From: Lates calcarifer
Taxonomy: Eukaryota > Chordata > Actinopteri > Centropomidae
NCBI RefSeq assembly: GCF_001640805.2
Contig: NC_066838.1
Span: 7,520,601 to 7,584,600 of the forward strand
DNA length: 64,000 nt
Direction of reading: 5' to 3'
Shown here piece by piece: positions 12,209-24,588 of this stretch. Under the pieces are notes generated by a model, which had not been told where the DNA came from, made no database searches, and was given only the letters and a program-made list of their open reading frames with translations. The number at the start of each line of letters is the position of its first letter. The first letter of the stretch is position 1. Position numbers and translations under genes: made by a program.

Positions 12209-15200
12209 CTGAGGAGAGAATAAAGAGATATGAAGGAGTAAATAGTGTGTTCAGAGACGGACAAAGGAAAGAAGCTTTAGATATAAATACAGAAAATGAC
12301 AATGAGGGTCCTCCTCTGTCTTTAAATTCAGTTTTAGTTTTTATTAAAAGGAAGAGAAATTGATGTGTTGGAGGATTTACACTGGCTTGCTAAATGTTCC
12401 CTGGCAGGCTCTGGCCTCCCGTGTGAGCAGTGGAACAGCACTCTTGGTATTCGTCATTCACAGTTTGCATACACCATAGGCGGGAGCATACTGTGGAGCG
12501 CTGGCATGTCATGAGGTGGGGCCGAGCGCCTTTTCTTTTTCCGCTTCATGGACTCTCTGGAGAGTGGAACAGGCGAGCACTTCAGATTTTTTGTTTTTTT
12601 TTCTCTCTGTGCTGTCGGGAAGCACCAGGCATAACACAGCACAGACTGTCAGCTCTCACCAGCAGCACCAAAAAACCCCAAACATCATAATTACTGTCTA
12701 CACTGGTGTTATCATACTAAACTACTTTTACACAAGCACTGTCTTCTTGTAAGAAATCAGAACACACAGTGTGATGTTAGGCATTATCTGGATGATAATG
12801 ACGATTCTTGTTATTCATATAATACAGTAATTGAGCAGGGATTGTTGGTTAGTGTGTGATTGTGTTGATTATGCATTTGCATGTTTGTGCACACTTTCTT
12901 ATGCTGGGAAGACACCAATGCAATCACCCACATAATCACCACATCAGCTAGAGTCTCATCTGAAGTAGCAAACACAATACATTTAGATTCAGACACACGC
13001 TGAGAAGAGGATCATATCTCTCCATCCGCTGAGTTTCACAGCATATTTATTTGCATGTGTGCTTTTATTGATCACATTGATTCTCTTACCCAAAAATCCT
13101 CGGCATCATTATTCATTGAAACTGTAGAAAATATCGGACCTGATCAAACTAAATGACAAAACTTCAACAGATGTTCTTACACTGACAGAGAAGTGTGGAT
13201 GAATATCGTGACATACATCATGTGGCCACTGACAGCACGTGTGTGCACCCCATTATAATTTCAACCAGTTAGATCTCTTACAGATCATACTGTCAACATG
13301 TTTCTTCCCACCCGTCAGGGTGTACATCATTAAAGCAAGATAAATTCTGAGCCCAGAGAATACGAATATACAAAATGAAAATGGGAAATGTCAGAAAATA
13401 TAAACTGCTAAATCTCATTATGTTTGTTTCAGCAGAGCATCCCCTCAAACCTTTCCTCACTATATCATCCTGAACCTCTGCTGAGGAAGGAAATATAATC
13501 TACATCAGGGTTATACTTGAATGGTTTCTTGTGATATATTTGCACAGCCTCTCCTCATCACCTACAGGAACAAAGTGTCTGAGTCAGAGACATGATACAC
13601 CTGCACAGTGTCACTGAGACGGACACAAAACATTTTAACCCACAGTAGTCTCTGCTCAGTGACTCACTGATGTTCCCTGACAACTCATTAATTGAGACTT
13701 CTGGCTGTACAGCGTTCCTCTCCAGCTTTGTTTTGCATCGGACACCCTAAACCATCCAATTCAAGTGTTTTACTGCTGATCTAAGGCTGGTGACCTTACA
13801 TCAGCACAATGACTCTGACAAGGTTAGCATTGAGTGTCGTGGTGTCTCAATAAAACCCAGGGGCACCAGCAGCAGGAGTCATATCTCCTTGATTGGTTAT
13901 GAAGTACTAGCATGCACTGGGATGTATTGCAGGGAGTTTTATGAGGGTGGGAGCCTGTATGGTGTGGGACAGTGTGTAAATTATAAAGCTAGGGTTAGGT
14001 GAGGACACGAGGCCTTATCAGGCATATAGCATTGACTCTGTGAGTAAGGTCAGTGCACAATTTACAAAAATGGAAAAACAGAATGTATTTGTTAGAGATA
14101 AAGAGGACCTCTTTACATAACCTTTTTTTTTCATACATATATCTGTTAGTCTGAAAAAGTCAGTCACACTTGATGGAACCTTTGACCTAAACAATAAATT
14201 GTGTAAAAATGTTATTTTATTTTTATGTGGTTTGTTGGTATTTTCATGAAAGGTGACACTGGGACACTGACTCCATTACGTAGATCTGGTATTGGCAGAC
14301 AGATCCACATTATAGCTAAGAATTAGGGCAAGGTAATAAAATGATAATTATTAAGAAATAACTTTTCCCCAATAAAAATATATGACATGGTCAATACGTC
14401 GATAAACTCATTCGATCCATGTTCTGACAGACAACAAGAAAAGCCAATGATAATGAGAATAGAGCTGCAGTGAACCAATCATGTGGCTGGAATAGAGTTA
14501 CAGCCACATCAGGTTAGGTTGACTCACACGGCACAGAGTGTAAGAGGAGGAGAGGAGAGCAGGAGGCAGCAGCACAGGAGCTAATGTTTGAGTGACTGCA
14601 GCTGTGAACAACGGTGCGTCAGGAGTGGGAGTGAGATAAAAGAGAAAATGATGACTGAGAATGTTTACAAAAACTCGAGTGAAAGCATTACTGAAGAAGA
14701 CACCCCAATACAGGCCGAGGCTCAAATGACAGAGTGTAGAGTACGTGACTGTAAGAGACTGTTGAAAAGAAAGGTCAGAGGAGTTAAGTAGTGTGGAGAT
14801 ATTTTGGCTGTTTAAAGTTTGACAAGAAGCAGAGCACCTGCACTGCAAACTGTGTGAAAAGCATGTTCCCACAAAGACAGGTAATACAACTGATATGTTT
14901 TACCATCTGAAGCAGTGCTGTCCTTTAGAGCATAATGCAAGACTTTACAGTCCCAGACTCGACCAGGTGCTGCTGGTCCAGTGTGAAATTAACAACAACA
15001 GACCATAGTGTCACTTCCTCCAGCTCCATGCTTAACGACTGAAAAATTAACCTGACGATATCTTCACATTTCACTGAGGAGGAAAAGGGAACATTTAAAC
15101 TTGACAGAAACAGTGATTTGATTCATGTCATGATACATATCGATATTGACTAATATGGAAAAAATCCTAGGATCTCAGGATCTCATTGTTAAGAACAGGT

Positions 15201-15961
15201 TCAGTCCCCTGCACTTACTCTACAAGTCCCTGGACTTTACTGGAGCGTTAAACACCTTTTATCTAAAACAAGATGCACCAAAGAACCCCATGTTTGTTCA
15301 ACAGGGTTGACTGGTTACTGTGAAGGCCACAGCATATGACTCACATAAACCTTTAAGTGCTCTGTATGGAAGCAGCTGTAGTGTTTATGTTTCCTCACTC
15401 ACTTATATGATGTGTCAGCCACCTGTAGGTCTGCCGTAAACCTGTAAGTGTGGAATACAAGAAGCAGTTGCTGTCTTGAGGCATTTTTCAAACAATCCAG
15501 TTTACTATTTATCCAACAATCAAACATGTAGCCTTATGGCAGCGTTATGAAGCACTGCCTTGTCCAGAAAAACTGAAGTGTGTTTCCTCTCATGACAAAA
15601 TGACTGCTCTGAACCCAATACATGTGATGAGAAGGCAGAATATACAACAGATATAAACTGTACTGCAGTTCAAAGAAAGGAGGGAAATATGAAGCAAATG
15701 GACACCAGGGAAGAATAATGTTTCACTTTTTCCAGACATATGGAAAAAAAAATCATAGCATCTAACTTTTTCAAAACTACAGTTTTTATTGACTTTACCA
15801 TATAAACGTTTTGTCACTTGTCTATCAGCAGAAGGACCGGTGCCTGGAGAAGCTGATGAAATACCAAAACAAAATTAAACATTTCTGTCTGACAGCAGGA
15901 TTATGCTGCACCATCTCCTGAAGCCCATAGGAAAACATATACAGGTGTTTCCTCTGCTCAC
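12209..15961 (-). other. NPHP4: NPHP4 intron, 3.75 kb
   Basis: The intron has donor GTGAGC at 15961 and acceptor CTCCTCAG at 12209. It contains a hAT transposon remnant (14323-15168). A GC-richer non-repetitive patch at about 12395-12640 has open frames on both strands but nothing recognisable. The remainder (12700-14300 and 15200-15960) is AT-rich and I see nothing in it. Confidence 0.85.
14323..15168 (+). mobile_element. hAT transposon remnant with degenerate BED zinc finger
   Basis: The left end TAGGGCAAGGTAATAAAATG followed by ATAAAAATATATGACATGG resembles the TAGGGCTGGGCAATA-type ends of teleost hAT elements. After an upstream open frame (14588-14791), the sequence encodes VWRYFGC and, after a frameshift, CKLCEKHVPTKTGNTTDMFY and FYHLKQCCPLEHNARLYSPR. 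This is a BED-type zinc-finger signature (aromatic WRYF, a C..C pair, and a histidine where HxxxC/H is expected). The sequence then runs out at CATATCGATATTGACTAATA without the matching terminal repeat. The catalytic part of the transposase is missing, so it is non-functional. Confidence 0.7.
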
Positions 15962-16146
15962 CTGTCCTTGACCAGGGTGCTCTGTTTGGAGGGGCTGTCT
16001 GCTCGTCCTCTGGTCCCTGAGCCCAAGGGCTCCAGCACCACCACCTGGGGCTTGTCGAGGAAACACCAGCCGTTGTGGACGCCGACGTGGAGCCTCCTTT
16101 CCTGGATGACAACTGCCCTCAGTGTTCCCTCTGGTCCTGGCTGTTT
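15962..16146 (-). CDS. NPHP4: NPHP4 internal exon (fifth visible, 185 nt)
   Basis: It enters in phase 0 after acceptor CTTACTCCTAG and leaves in phase 2 at AAGGACAG|GTGAGC. The translation starts KQPGPEGTLR and continues QERRLHVGVHNGW, then KPQVVVLEP, matching human LERRLRVGVHNG and RPQVVVLVP. The C-terminal part (GSGTRGRADSPSKQSTLVKD) is serine/basic rich and poorly conserved, like the corresponding human stretch. Two longer minus-strand open frames overlap this exon out of frame and should not be mistaken for it. Confidence 0.93.
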
Positions 16147-16156
16147 CTAGGAGTAA

Positions 16157-16407
16157 GTGAGAAACAGACTGACTGAGAAAGACTGGAGTTACCAAACAAA
16201 GATAGCACAGCACCTCACCCCCATCCAACACATCTGGGATGAACTGGAACATAGACTAAGACCAGGGCTGACCTCACTAAGTCCCAGCAGACAGGTTCCC
16301 GAATACGAAAACTCTATTTCCATAATAGAGCATATTAATACTTAAAGCCTATTCGTTCAACAATTACATAAAGATGTAGGTACTTACATACTTTTGGCCA
16401 CATAATG
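16157..16407 (+). mobile_element. Tc1/mariner transposase relic (3' end)
   Basis: The plus-strand frame contains HLTPIQHIWDELEHRLRPGL, a degenerate form of the Tc1-like C-terminal signature LNPIQHLWDELERRLR. After a decayed stretch the sequence ends ACATACTTTTGGCCACATAA, matching the usual Tc1 end (ACATACTTTTGGCCATGTAG). The 5' part of the element is absent. The clear similarity starts near 16190, so the left limit is uncertain. The relic lies a few tens of bases from the NPHP4 acceptor at 16147. Confidence 0.8.
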
Positions 16408-17619
16408 TTTCAAAGCACAAGGCAGATTCTCAGATGTTATGAAAAGATTAGAATGATGAAGGATTATAGATTTAGTTTTAGATCACAAAGACCTGATTAA
16501 AACAACTGTATTATGATTATCAGCACCAGAGGACTTGTTTTTTTAATCATTTTTATTCGTTTGTCTAATATCTCACTTAGTAGAGAAAAATTATCTATTG
16601 TATGAAAAATTAAAATGTCAAATTATATTAAAGACAATAAGGATGATGGCATCTCCTCGATGGATCTCTTAAAGTTCAGTTACAAAGACTCAGTGACGGC
16701 AATTATTTCTTCACACTGAAGCCTGGTCACTCTGCACTCTGCTGGACTGGACTGACTGTCACCACTGAAGTATCTCTCTCTCTTTCTCTAATGTCCTATC
16801 AACTGTAGGAACTTTTCAATGTGAAAAAGAACTTTAATATTCAGGTTAATTATCATTGTTACAAATATAAATATTTAAAACTGAATCAGCTCATGTTGTT
16901 TAACCAACACAAGAGATTCAACACAAGAGGTTCCTCTGACAAAACACAAACAACTTGTCCAGACCACAAAGGTCCACACACAAGTTCAGACAACTGTGCT
17001 GTTTACTCATGACCTTGTTGTTGTTGTATCATAATGATTTTAATTAGCCACACATAACAGGAATACAAAAGAGATCTGACTTCAAAGAAACTTTATAAGG
17101 TGATAATATATGTGTTGTGCTTACAGCTTGTTCTGCTGCCCCCACATGACCAAAAAAATCAATACTGCTGCTTTAAAATGACAGAAAAGATTTATACTGT
17201 ACAATATACTTTTTTATTTGATATTTTTGAAACAATTACCTAAACTGTTTGTTGTAGGAGGAGTGGCTGTTTTGCAGCCTAGATTAACTTTTGGGGTTTC
17301 ACTTTACTAAGAAAGACGTTTAGACAATCTGGCAGGAGTGTTGGCCTGTTTCAAATCTGTCAGATCATCTAACGGTTGGATTTTGTTTCAGCAGTGTCTC
17401 TGTGTTCCTAGATCTCAGCAAACACAATGTTGTTATAACTTGGGGGGTGGCAGGTGGGAGGGGGACCTACTTGATATTAGGCATCTGGTCATAATGCACT
17501 TTAATAACATAACTGTATGTGTTAATTTCTAAATGTTTAGAAACCCAGTCAGTGTGTTGCTGGTAGAGACTGTTCTGTCAGCTGTTCAGTGACCGAATGT
17601 AATCTCTCTAACCTCAGAG

Positions 17620-17767
17620 TGCAGAGCCATGCCACCTCTCGTCCCACTCCCTCCCATTTGTTTCACTTCACTCTTTTCCCTCTCTCTGTCACATCCCTCA
17701 CTCCCACTCTCCCCTTTCTTTCCCTCTCTTTTCTTGTCATTCTCTCTTTCTGTCCCTCTTACTGCTT
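17620..17767. repeat. Pyrimidine-rich low-complexity tract
   Basis: Imperfect CT-rich sequence on the plus strand with only scattered purines. The open frame across it is low-complexity and not a gene. Similar tracts occur at about 19565-19740 and 40170-40450. Confidence 0.8.
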
Positions 17768-19149
17768 AAAACCTTCTCCATATCCACCCACACCTTCTCA
17801 ATCAAATTAGCATATCAATTCAGCTTTTTTCTTTTAAATCAGCAGCAGCCCAGCCTGGTTACTGTACAGCCCACATACACCACTGCTCTCCTCATATTAC
17901 ATCTCTGCAGTGACTGACTCCATCCTTCTCACTGTCTCCTCCTTTACTATCCATCCTCCTCTTGTTATCACCCTCTCACTCACAGGCAGTGGACGATATG
18001 TGCTCAGCAGAGGATGATATTTATCCGTAGTGATGGGATGGTAGATTGAGGTTCTCGTCATAACCTTTAACCTTCACTCTGTCCCCTTAGAGAATGACTC
18101 CAGTTAAACCTCTCCTCTCATCTCCTGCTATATTTTGTGGCGAGACAGCTCCATGTTGGTTACACATTTGTACAATCCTGGCAGTTCAACAGCAGAAGCC
18201 AGACAGAGTTGATATGCCAGGTTTTCATAATGAATACCCAGAGGGCCTTGCCTATAATGTCTTGTGTGTTTTGTGGAAGTTTACTTTTTATTCACCTATA
18301 AGAAGAGGCGGTGACTCACTAATGCAATGCTCTATGTATAGTTTGTATTGAATCGTGTCAGCTCTCATTTGGCTTTGGGAGTGTTACATAACCGTCTTCC
18401 AGCTGGATCACATAGGGCTGAGGCTCCATTCAATTAACGTTTGCCATATGAGTGCCAAGACTGAGATGTACCCTCACAGAGGAGCGCTCTTCACACGTTT
18501 CAATGCGGGACTCAGCCACATGCACAGTGCACACACCGTGACAAGCAGCATAATCACTAATTACCACAGAAAACATCATACATTAAATCCTTGTGTGTGC
18601 ACCACATGGTTAACGTGAGGTGCTGCAGAGGAGGATCTTATTGACAACTTACTGTGTAGAAAACAGACACAAACATGCTTTTAATATCAGTATGCATTGA
18701 CTTATTTATATATTCAGATTAAGTGGCTGCTTTATGTGACTGAATTCTCTTGTTATGATGTATTCAGTTAATTTGTTTTCATGTCTCTCTTGTAGAAGAA
18801 ATCTTGATCTCACTGAGACTTTCAACAAACCTGTGCAGCTGCATCAATCTCATTCACTTTTGTTGTTGTTTTTTCTTTCTTTGAAATGGATGTGAGCTCC
18901 ACTGTCATCCTCTACCTAGAGTATGATGCTCCTCTTTATACATATTTTTATAAGGTTTTTCATTTTCCATTCATTCATCAGATTTCTGTGCTGTAATCTG
19001 TATCATTTGTGTCACAGTAACTAAGATGCACCTTCTGTGATGTTTTTAGGTAGTGATAAAGTTATGTACTTCCACTTTTTTTTTATTCTATCTTTATTTA
19101 ACTCCACATATATACAGTGTATGTACACTATATTTATGCCAAACATGGT

Positions 19150-19200
19150 GGACACAGAAGTTCCCTTTGGGATGAATAAAGCTCTCTTTCTATCTTTTGA
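19150..19200 (+). mobile_element. Retroposon tail fragment
   Basis: AAGTTCCCTTTGGGATGAAT followed by AAAGCTCTCTTTCTATC resembles the short 3' end TTCCCTTTGGGATTAATAAA plus (TATC)n of common teleost retroposons. Only about 50 nt is recognisable. Confidence 0.45.
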
Positions 19201-22200
19201 TATTTGTGTGCTGGGTGTATTTCAAACAGCTGCTGTGAATTAGATATGTATAGTTTTCTTAGCCAAACATTACATTGACTCTAAATTGACCTATCCAAAA
19301 AAAATCTCCGTTTCAGCAGGAGTATGACAAGATATCTGTAAATAACTGCTTTCAGTGACATCCAGATTATAATTATGATTGTGTCTTTTCCTCCTCAGTC
19401 TGTCTGCTCTCTCGTTTTTCCTCCACTGCAGCCAGTGCTGAGGAGGATGACAGAGAAATGGCTTTGTCTTTTGTTGGACAGGTCTGCCATGAAGTGTTTC
19501 AGAGAGAAAATAAAAGAGAGACAGGGAGAAAGTTGTTTATAGGAGAACATCAGTTAAAAGTGTCGTTCTCTGTTCTCTGCATCCCTCTCCACACTCCCCT
19601 CCTCTCAATTTCTCTTTCATTTATTTCATTGCTCTTTTTTTCTCACCCCGTCAGTTTCTCTTTCTCTCTACCTCTCTTGCTATCCTCTTTCTTCTCCCTC
19701 TCGCCTCTGTCTGCTGCCGTCACAGATTTCTTCCTCCCTCGCCTGAATATGAATATTTTAGAGCTAAGAAGCTTAAAGGGAACAATGAAATGGCCCCCAA
19801 GTTAAATTATACTCCATTTCCAGAGTCACAGCAGAGGGACTTTTCAGAGTGATGAGCGCACCGGTGCCACGAGGGTGTGTCTTTCTCTTTTTCACTCAAA
19901 CATAAGCTTGTTTGCTTTTATGTCATTTTTGTAATATTTCCACAGATTTTGCTTCTAGATTCCTCTACACAAGGCAGAGGCAGTGTAACCAATCAACATG
20001 GCCCCCTCAGCGATCATAACGTACTCTTGACACTTGGGTTAGAAAGAGTGGAATTTCTTCAAAGCCAAAATGCCTAAATGCTGTTTGTATCGTTGAAGGA
20101 AGAGGAAGGAGGAGGCAGGATGAAACTCATTTGCATGCATTTGGACACAGTTTGTTTTAGAGCTTTGTTAACAGAGTAAATAAAAGCAGTGCTTTATAAG
20201 AGAAGAGATGGTGGAGGATTTTTTTGTCTCCCAATTAGACAAGTCACCCTAGTGTGGGCGTTATAAAAGGGAAACAAAACTTTGTGCTTAACCATCCATT
20301 TCCTGTTGGAAAAAACAAACTATAAACTGAGAGAAAATGTGTCAAAGTGTATCACCATTATCTGTGATGGTTCCTCTCATGGCTGTTAGTCTGCAGAGCA
20401 AGCCAAAGCTGAGTTTACACCAACACTGCCTGAAGAAACAAAATGTTTCTTAAACTGCAGAAGCAACATTTCTAATGTGTCTGCAGTCTGCAGGAAAAAT
20501 GACCATATTCCTCTGAAATCTGTGTTGGGGATAAAGAGCTCGCCAGCAAGTCAATGATAACTGTGGAGGAAAAACATCTTATCTTGGAAAGAAAAACCCG
20601 ACAGAAAATACAGGAATAAACTTCTGTGGAGGATTGTAGTGCATAATGTTTGCTGAAGAGGTTTGCATTTGATTCCATTCAACATGAAGGGTATTAACTC
20701 AGACACATACTGCCTTTTTTATTTTGGAGGTTGTTTTTTTTGTTTGTTTGTTTTTTTTTTTACCTCCCCCCTCATTTGAATTTCAATCCGAAATAAAATG
20801 ACAAAAACCCTCTGAAGTACAGAAGTGGAAGATTATTTCCTCACTTGAGTATTCACACCTGAAAATGGCATTATCATTGTCAAACATTAATAGCAAAGAT
20901 TCTCTTAGATTCAATTTACCGGTCTGACTGCAAGGGGAGGCAGTGGAGGGGAGATGGAGGTGTGAGGATGAAATATTAGTAAGCAAGATTGATTTAGTTG
21001 GGGACAGTGTCATTTGAATAAAATGAAACTGCTGAAAAAGAAAGAAAGTCATTTAGAGCGAATTTAGAAATAATAGCAGTTGGGAGAGAAATGGAAAGCA
21101 GGCGGCAGCTGCCTCATTGTGCCAGTTTGAGGAAAATGAGTGTAGATTTTCAGCCGAGGATAAATTAGTTTCTGAAGGTTATTTCTTTGTGCTCAAAGGG
21201 CAGGAGATGGAGTGAGAGTGCAAGCTCTCTTTAATGGCTCCAACTGGGACATACGAAGCTCCATACAGCAAATGGGTCCTGACCCTGTAATCACTGGGTA
21301 GGGACTTCATAAACACTCATGACAAGGCTTAGTGGCACTGATCAATAACAGGTCACAAGTCCCAGCCCGGTCCTCTGAAACCTGTCACCCAATACCAACA
21401 TTATAATATCAGATTCACATCCGACACCAAAGAGTATCTTTAAACACAGACAATGGTTGCAATATTTAGCTTTTGAGCTTTCAAGCTTTAAAAACCATTC
21501 AGAAACTATTTAAAGATGCACAGCATTTACTACACACAACACAGACTAACCCTTTAATTTACTGATTAAAAACAATATGACAGAGATCAGTCCATCATGC
21601 CAATAATTACAGCAGCTAACCACTGACTGTTCCCACACCATAAAACTGATGTTCTTCACAAAACTGGTATTTTTTATGCTCCAGTTTTTCAATTTCCAAT
21701 TTCAGTTTTTTTAATTTGCAACATTTTTTTCTCACAGCAAAACTGAGAAAGAATAAGGCAGAATTTAGCATTATTAGTGTTGCATATTATCAGTATGAAT
21801 AATTCTTTAAATGGGGGGTGGGGTGGGGGGTATCCTGAGAGAAATTGTAGACTGCATACAACTATACTCAGTATAAATAATGGAAAATATTAATGCAGTG
21901 TTCAAGGCAGAACATCATTAACAGTATCAGGTCATTTTCAGAAATGTGATGTCTGTAATCCCATGTGTTGACTGTAATCCAAGTACCCTTAAAATGATCT
22001 CATATTTTATATGTCCTTACATCTCATATTACAAATTAAGAGTCTCCCTGGCTTTGTTAGTAGGCGCAGTTTTACATTTTGCTATTAGAGTCTCTTCAAA
22101 TTCCTCATAAACTGATAGAATTAACATGTGCTCTTCATCTGAGAAATACGGTGCGCGCCCATTTTTTACAGATGCACAAACTCCGATTAAGTTAAGACTG

Positions 22201-23263
22201 ACTCAACTGACAGACATCTTAACCACCGTCATAATATCGTTTAACACAGACTAAGGCAGCCAGGGTTTGTCAACCCTGACTTCCCTTGATAACCCTGAGT
22301 TAAACCAGAGGTTAAACTCCCTTCGTAGTACAGGCCTCAGGGGACACTGGGTTAAATAACAAGTTTGTACATGAGTCATCTGAACTCATTGGAAGTGTTA
22401 TAGTAGCTGTTGAAAATAGCTGCACTTGAAGGTGGCGTGAAAACCCTCCTGCTATTAGAGAGGTGAGATTATAGTTTAAATATGGGGACAACACCACACA
22501 TCTTCAGACTCCTGGAGGATATTCAGATGTTCTTGCTTGTACACACAAAAAGTGACAGAAGCAGTTGTGTAACAACTGAAAAAAGACTGACGCCTACTCT
22601 CTAACCTCTGCGCAGCTAACCAGGGTATGTTGGAAAGTCACAGAAACTGTCAAAGGTCAGTGTCAAAAATCCCAATGATAGAACAGAAGAAGTAGTGTCT
22701 ATAGAAACCAGTAGAAAGAGTTCATGTGCTCTATTTTTTGCTAACATGTAATGGAGGGATAAAACTTTGATTTCCCAAAAACTCAGTCTGCAACATGCCA
22801 ATTTAAGCAGTGTCAGTGTTTAATGTTTATGATCTATTGAGTGAATACAGATGTGTTTTCAAGCATAAACCTCTCTGTCTGTTTTATTGATGCTTTAAAG
22901 TAAAGGAAATCAGCTCAGAGGAGTTTAAACAGACTCAGCTGCACATGAGCTGAGCTGAACCTAAATAAATCACCCTTTCTGTGTCATTATGATGTGACTG
23001 AGAGGAAAACGTTCTCATGTTCATGTGAAAGAGGATCGTCGCTGACCGAGCCGCCAAAGCTGAAATGTATTATCAACAAAATAATTTAAACCATCCTATG
23101 ACTCACAGGCTAATTACATCTTTTCTCTCTTATCTTGACAGTATAATTAATGATGTTCCCGCTCATTTCTGATTATCCACATTATCTCACATTATATTTG
23201 ATTATCTATTTGCCCAGTCTTATGTAGCTGCTTATTTGTATGTGAATGCAAACAAACACACAG

Positions 23264-23286
23264 ACACGCGCGTGCGTGTGTGTGTG
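23264..23286. repeat. Alternating purine-pyrimidine tract (CG/CA)
   Basis: The 23 nt alternate strictly between purine and pyrimidine, with a CGCGCGTGCG core flanked by CA/GT. Such sequence can adopt Z-DNA. Confidence 0.85.
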
Positions 23287-23983
23287 GGGGATGTCGGTCC
23301 ACAAAAGAAAATGGAGATTTCTAACAACCACAATTATTCCTTAAGTTATTAGAAAACTAATCTTGCAGTAGAATGTAGAAATGTCGAAACAGAGACTGGG
23401 TTTATTTGTCTAAATATTAGAGTTTTGTTTCTGGGGGCCTACACAGGCAACGATTAGAGCGGGTACAAACGGTACAACCACAACCTGTCTCTCTTCTGTA
23501 TCTCGACTCAGGTCCTGGAGATCTGGGTCCTGGAGACTCTGGGTCTTCTACTTTTATATATATTTCATAAATATTTGGTGTACATTGCAACATGAGGTTT
23601 TACATATAATTTCTCTGGTGTGTGAGCCCAGTTAGCAGAAGAGGCTGAGGTTACAGAAAAGAAAAACAGAATATCTGAAGGAAGAAAATGTCTTATAGAA
23701 TTATAGGCATTTTCACTCCTACGGCATTGTGGTCTGTGGGAACACAAACAACGACAGAGTCAAGGTAATGTCAGAAAAAACATGTGGGTCAGACTTTCAT
23801 TCATCTGTCGTAGGCTAGCAGAGATAATCTTTTTCATGGTAAATGCCTGAACAAGAACGGCTGGCGCCTCATCATTTATTTTCTTACAAAATAAAATAAA
23901 AGAATAAAACCATTGGCAAGTGTAGCTCTACCATCTACAAAAGACTCGCTGTAATAAAAAAGGTAAAAACACCTGGGTTTGGT

Positions 23984-24033
23984 GAAAAAAAAAAAAAAAT
24001 CTACTTTGTAAAAGCAGATTTTTTTTTTTTTTC
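23984..24033. repeat. Near-perfect hairpin with A15/T14 stem
   Basis: Fifteen A (23985-23999) followed by TCTACTTT pair with AAAGCAGA followed by fourteen T (24019-24032) across a 3-nt loop GTA. The stem is 22 positions with one A-C mismatch. The neighbouring G and C could extend it past one bulged A. Confidence 0.88.
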
Positions 24034-24519
24034 GTATGGTTCCATTAAAAGCGTTTGTCAGTAAGTTTTTCTGTCAGTACTCTGTGAAATCAACGTGTAG
24101 GCTGCTATGTAAGGTAATAATAACTGTACAGATGGCAACTGTCATCTCAAGGGGTGTGAGTGAGTGTGTGAGTGTGAGAAAGAGAAAGAGAAAGCAGGTG
24201 AAATTATGTCCCGCATGAGTTTTGTATAAGCCAGTTACCTAGTGAGTTACACAACTCTGAAAACCAGAAAACAAAAGGAAAACACTTCTATCACGTATCT
24301 GCCTCATAGTTATGGAGAAGATGATAGGTGGCTGGTTTTGTCATTTTCCATGTATTTACTAATCCATAACACAACAGTCAGGACACACTGACCCACACTA
24401 CTAACCTGTGTCAGAGCAGAGCAGCACTACATTATAATGAGAGATATGCTGGTATGTCTGAATCTACTTTTCAGTCATTGACAGTCCTGATTTTTGTTCA
24501 TCTGCATCTATGTCAAGAC

Positions 24520-24588
24520 GTGTGTGTGTGTGTGTGTGTTTTTTTTTTTGTTTTTTTTTTTTTTTTTTTTTATGTGTGTGTACGTGCT
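24520..24588. repeat. GT repeat joined to poly(T)
   Basis: About 20 nt of TG repeats are followed by an 11-T run, one G, a 21-T run and then a second short TG run. Confidence 0.93.

Noticed and set aside
15825..16252. Minus open frames of 95 and 125 codons
   Set aside because: They overlap the true NPHP4 exon (16146-15962) but read it in the two wrong frames.
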